DNA of 64,000 nt from Floridanema evergladense (GTDB lineage: Bacteria > Cyanobacteriota > Cyanobacteriia > Cyanobacteriales > Aerosakkonemataceae), in the NCBI RefSeq assembly GCF_041929205.1, contig NZ_JBHFNT010000202.1, one strand, 5' to 3'. The notes under the pieces are model-generated. The model searched no databases, was not told where the DNA came from, and worked only from the letters and a program-made list of their open reading frames with translations. The first letter of the stretch is position 1. Every line of letters begins with the position of its first letter. The translations under genes and the position numbers were made by a program. Below, one piece after another: positions 60,987 to 64,000 of the stretch.

Positions 60987-63701
60987 ATGGATTTAATTTT
61001 GTGTCATACTACTGCTGATTTTGATGCTTTGGGAGCAGCTGTTGGGTTAACGCGGTTGCTTTCGGGAGCTAAAATTGTGCTGACTGGTGGTGCTCATCCG
61101 ACGGTGAGAGATTTTTTGGCGTTGCATCGGGATGAGTATGCTTTGATTGAAAGGCGATCGGTCAATCCGAAACTGATTCGATCGCTTACAGTAGTAGATA
61201 CGCAACATCGCGATCGTTTGGGTAAAGCAGCAGAGTGGTTAGATTTACCCGATTTAACTGAAATTACTTTATATGACCATCACTTAAATCAAAATTCTGA
61301 CATTCCTGCAACGCAAGTCACTATTGAAGCTGTAGGCGCTACTACTACTTTGATCGTAGAACAGTTGCAAAAAATCGCCGGAGAAAACTTTTTAACACCT
61401 GCGGAAGCAACGGTAATGGCGTTGGGTATCCATGTTGATACGGGTTCTTTAACTTTTGACCATTCTACAGTTAGAGATGCTGCGGCTTTAGCTTGGTTGA
61501 TGGCTCAAGGAGCTTCTTTACCTGTGATTGCTGATTATATCGATCCTGGTTTATCTCGTCAATTACAACAATTACTCACTGTTGCTTTAGATAATTTGCA
61601 AACTATCAATCAATGGGGTTATACCTTAGCTTGGAGTTTAATTGATATTTCTGGTTTTGTGCCTGGTTTGTCTAGTTTAGCTTCGCGGTTAATTGATTTA
61701 ACTGAAAGCGATCTTTTGTTGTTAGCAACTAGATACAAAAGTGATGATTCTATTGAGAGTTTAACGGTAATTGGCCGATCGCGCATTGATGGCACCGACT
61801 TAAATCAATTATTTCAAGATTTAGGCGGTGGGGGACATTCCCAAGCGGCATCTTTAACTATGAAAACAGTTTCTTCAGAACTGATTTTACAAGAGTTAAT
61901 CGATCGCTTAAAAGGTCAAATTCCCCACCCCCCGACAGCGAGAGAGTTAATGTCTTCTCCGGTGCGAACGATTCGCCCAGAAACTACAATTGAGGAGGCA
62001 CAAAGAATTTTATTAAGATATGGTCATTCTGGTTTATCTGTTGTAGATGCGAGCGATCGATTAGTAGGAATTATTTCCCGTCGAGATATCGACATTGCTT
62101 TACATCATGGTTTTAGTCATGCTCCAGTTAAAGGTTACATGACTACTAATTTAAAGACTATTTCTCCCGATACTCCTTTGCCGGAAATTGAGTTGTTAAT
62201 GGTAACTTATGATATTGGTAGATTGCCTGTTTTACAAGAAGGTCAATTAGTAGGAATTGTCACTCGTACTGATGTTTTACGACAGTTACATCAGGAAAAT
62301 CGTCGAGGGGAAAGAGATAAGAAAACTGGGGTAAATACTGCTTATTGTCCTTTGCCGATTTCTCGGTTGCGCGATCGCTTAACCGCACCTTTATGGAAAT
62401 TACTACAAAAAGCCTCCCAAGAAGCAGAAAAACGCGGTTGGCATCTTTATTTAGTCGGTGGCGCAGTGCGAGATTTACTATTGGCAGAAAATCAAAAACA
62501 AGTATTGCTAGAAGATATCGATTTAGTAGTAGATGGATTCCATAAATCTGCTGATGTTGGTGCAGGTGTAGAATTAGCTAAAGCCTTACAAAAAATTTAT
62601 CCGGGTGTGCGTTTAGAAGTTCACGGACAATTCCAAACAGCTGCTTTATTGTGGCATAAAGACCCAGATTTAGGTTCACTTTGGGTAGACATTGCTACTG
62701 CGAGAACTGAGTTCTATCCCTATCCAGCAGCTAACCCCGAAGTGGAAGCAAGCTCAATTCGTCAAGACCTTTACAGAAGAGATTTTACCATAAATGCTTT
62801 AGCCATGAGACTAACAAAACCCCGTGCTGGTGAATTGTTAGATTTCTTTGGCGGTTTATTAGATTTACAATCTCGACAAATCCGGGTTTTACACGCTAAT
62901 AGTTTTATTGAAGATCCTACCAGAATTTATCGTGCGGTGCGCTTTGCTGTGCGGTTAAATTTTGAAATAGAACCGCAAACAGAAAGTTATATTCGGTATG
63001 CCATAGCAAGTGGAATTTACGAACAAATTCAAGGGAGAAATGGCAGAGCGCCAGCGTTAGAAACTCGGTTAAAATCAGAATTAAAATACATTTTACAAGC
63101 TCCTTATTGGAAACCTGCATTACAACTTTTAGCACATTTAGAAGCTTTGCGCTGCATTCATCCGACTTTAGAATTAGATGAAAAACTGTGGTGGGAGGTG
63201 CGGTTGTTCGATCGCTGTTTACAAAAATTCGACCCGCAAAAAACCTTAGAACATTGGCAAATGCGCCTCGAAGTTTTAATCGCTTACTTAGCACCAGAAT
63301 TTCGGAGTAAAGTAGCGAATAATTTGCAATTACCAGTAGATAGTATTGAGAGATTAGAAAATTTAGACAAAGCTGAAAATAACATTATTGAATCTTTGCC
63401 AAAATTGCAATTAAAAAGCGAAATTGTTCAATTTCTACGTCAATACAATTTACAAACCTTGATTTTAATTGCCGTGCGAAATTCCCGGATAATTAGACAA
63501 AAAATTTGGCGATACCTCACTGAATGGAGTCACATTAAAGCACACTTAAATGGCAATGATTTGAAAGCATTAGGATATAAGCCAGGGAAGCAATTTAAAG
63601 AAATTTTGGATGCTTTGTTAACGGCTACTTTGGATGGCAAAATTGATAGTCGAGAGTCTGCTGAAGCCTTTGTTGCAGAACATTTTCCTTTGGAGAACTA
63701 A
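60987..63701 (+). CDS. DHH phosphoesterase - CBS - CCA/poly(A) nucleotidyltransferase fusion
   Basis: 904 residues in three units. About 1-300: DHH/DHHA1 phosphoesterase (HTTADFDALGAAVGL, VVDTQHRDRLG, LYDHHLNQ, GGGGHSQAASL). About 315-435: two CBS domains (MSSPVRTIRPETTIEEAQRIL, GIISRRDIDIAL, MTTNLKTISPD, GIVTRTDVLRQLHQ). About 475-904: class II nucleotidyltransferase (LYLVGGAVRDLLL, EDIDLVVDG, LYRRDFTINALAMRL, DPTRIYRAVRFAVRL). The last part adds or repairs the CCA end of tRNA, or just part of it if split with another enzyme. The CBS pair suggests adenine-nucleotide sensing. This fusion is known in cyanobacteria and some other lineages. Confidence 0.92.
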   Translation: MDLILCHTTADFDALGAAVGLTRLLSGAKIVLTGGAHPTVRDFLALHRDEYALIERRSVNPKLIRSLTVVDTQHRDRLGKAAEWLDLPDLTEITLYDHHLNQNSDIPATQVTIEAVGATTTLIVEQLQKIAGENFLTPAEATVMALGIHVDTGSLTFDHSTVRDAAALAWLMAQGASLPVIADYIDPGLSRQLQQLLTVALDNLQTINQWGYTLAWSLIDISGFVPGLSSLASRLIDLTESDLLLLATRYKSDDSIESLTVIGRSRIDGTDLNQLFQDLGGGGHSQAASLTMKTVSSELILQELIDRLKGQIPHPPTARELMSSPVRTIRPETTIEEAQRILLRYGHSGLSVVDASDRLVGIISRRDIDIALHHGFSHAPVKGYMTTNLKTISPDTPLPEIELLMVTYDIGRLPVLQEGQLVGIVTRTDVLRQLHQENRRGERDKKTGVNTAYCPLPISRLRDRLTAPLWKLLQKASQEAEKRGWHLYLVGGAVRDLLLAENQKQVLLEDIDLVVDGFHKSADVGAGVELAKALQKIYPGVRLEVHGQFQTAALLWHKDPDLGSLWVDIATARTEFYPYPAANPEVEASSIRQDLYRRDFTINALAMRLTKPRAGELLDFFGGLLDLQSRQIRVLHANSFIEDPTRIYRAVRFAVRLNFEIEPQTESYIRYAIASGIYEQIQGRNGRAPALETRLKSELKYILQAPYWKPALQLLAHLEALRCIHPTLELDEKLWWEVRLFDRCLQKFDPQKTLEHWQMRLEVLIAYLAPEFRSKVANNLQLPVDSIERLENLDKAENNIIESLPKLQLKSEIVQFLRQYNLQTLILIAVRNSRIIRQKIWRYLTEWSHIKAHLNGNDLKALGYKPGKQFKEILDALLTATLDGKIDSRESAEAFVAEHFPLEN

Positions 63702-63828
63702 GCTATAACAATTGCTTTGTACTATATATTGATTTAAGTAAACAACCAAAAAATTATCGATTCAGCCTTGACAATGTATTTTTGGTTGGATAGAATCTAA
63801 TCAAATTGAAAAATATTAAAAGCTCAAA

Positions 63829-64000
63829 ATGTCTCGAAAAAAGCCGAGTTATTTGGTGTATCTGCTAACTTTTTTATCTTTAATCTCAGCTATAAGTTTC
63901 CTCTGCAATTTTTTTCTAGGATTGAAAAGTTTAGCACTTATCCCTACACCTGAAAAGCCAGTCATCAACCGAGAAAATATTGACCGTGCAGAATTCAAAC
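63829..64000 (+). CDS. Partial gene, N-terminal membrane segment
   Basis: Starts at ATG 63829 and runs off the window after 57 codons. It begins MSRKKPSYLVYLLTFLSL and has one hydrophobic helix, then a Pro-rich turn (LIPTPEKPVINRENIDRAEF). It looks like a membrane-anchored or exported protein; the family cannot be judged from this part. AAAATG is preceded by AGCTC rather than a strong ribosome site. Confidence 0.6.
   Translation, partial: MSRKKPSYLVYLLTFLSLISAISFLCNFFLGLKSLALIPTPEKPVINRENIDRAEFK

Overview
The window is a piece of a cyanobacterial chromosome, most likely from a filamentous, repeat-rich lineage. Four things point this way: psbZ (photosystem II), a CcaA-type beta-carbonic anhydrase, many HIP1 octamers (GCGATCGC), and heptameric CCCCAGT/CCCCAAT tracts of the STRR type known from filamentous cyanobacteria. 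Species cannot be named from the sequence. Coding density is typical, with about 60 genes, mostly housekeeping, and many intergenic gaps are filled by repeats.

Region by region. 0-14 kb: a Na+/H+ antiporter, two WG-repeat secreted or lipoprotein paralogues, and the glycolate dehydrogenase genes glcE-glcF, separated from glcD by about 4.8 kb of accessory DNA. That DNA holds an Rpn-type nuclease, a family 2 glycosyltransferase, a pancreatic-lipase-like RTX protein, and a RAYT transposase flanked by its REP palindromes. 14-20 kb: a Ser/Thr kinase with TPRs, carbonic anhydrase, and a TPR/OGT-like glycosyltransferase. 19-25 kb: miaA and gyrB bracketed by GATCCCCC repeat elements, and a cluster of Uma2-family genes (one remnant, one minus-strand gene, and a tandem pair that looks gene-converted). 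25-34 kb: small stress and hypothetical proteins, an orphan OppB-type permease, apt, a TpsB transporter coupled to a LuxR-type response regulator, sodB and ppk. 34-47 kb: a receiver-only regulator, a family 4 glycosyltransferase and a GDP-mannose 4,6-dehydratase, a kinase with pentapeptide repeats, pheT, ssb, and a fused mannose-1-phosphate guanylyltransferase/phosphohexomutase-like protein. 47-64 kb: cobK, ggt, an HDAC-like hydrolase, a four-gene operon ending in the UV endonuclease uvsE, a glutamine amidotransferase, a Met-gamma-lyase-like enzyme, a desaturase, proA, tRNA-Gly, ribH, psbZ, a DHH-CBS-CCA transferase fusion, and a truncated gene at the edge.

Functional themes are photorespiration and carbon handling (glcDEF, ccaA), envelope and exopolysaccharide synthesis (GDP-mannose enzymes and glycosyltransferases), oxidative and UV stress (sodB, uvsE), and phosphate storage (ppk).

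The most notable non-coding signal is a family of three short non-autonomous elements with about 21-bp terminal inverted repeats starting GGCTCTCCCGTA. Two of them have recognisable 8-bp target duplications (one perfect), and all carry STRR heptamers inside. A second signal is that low-complexity repeats normally found between genes sit in frame inside two coding sequences (the TpsB gene and cobK). No CRISPR array, prophage or obvious new defence system was found.
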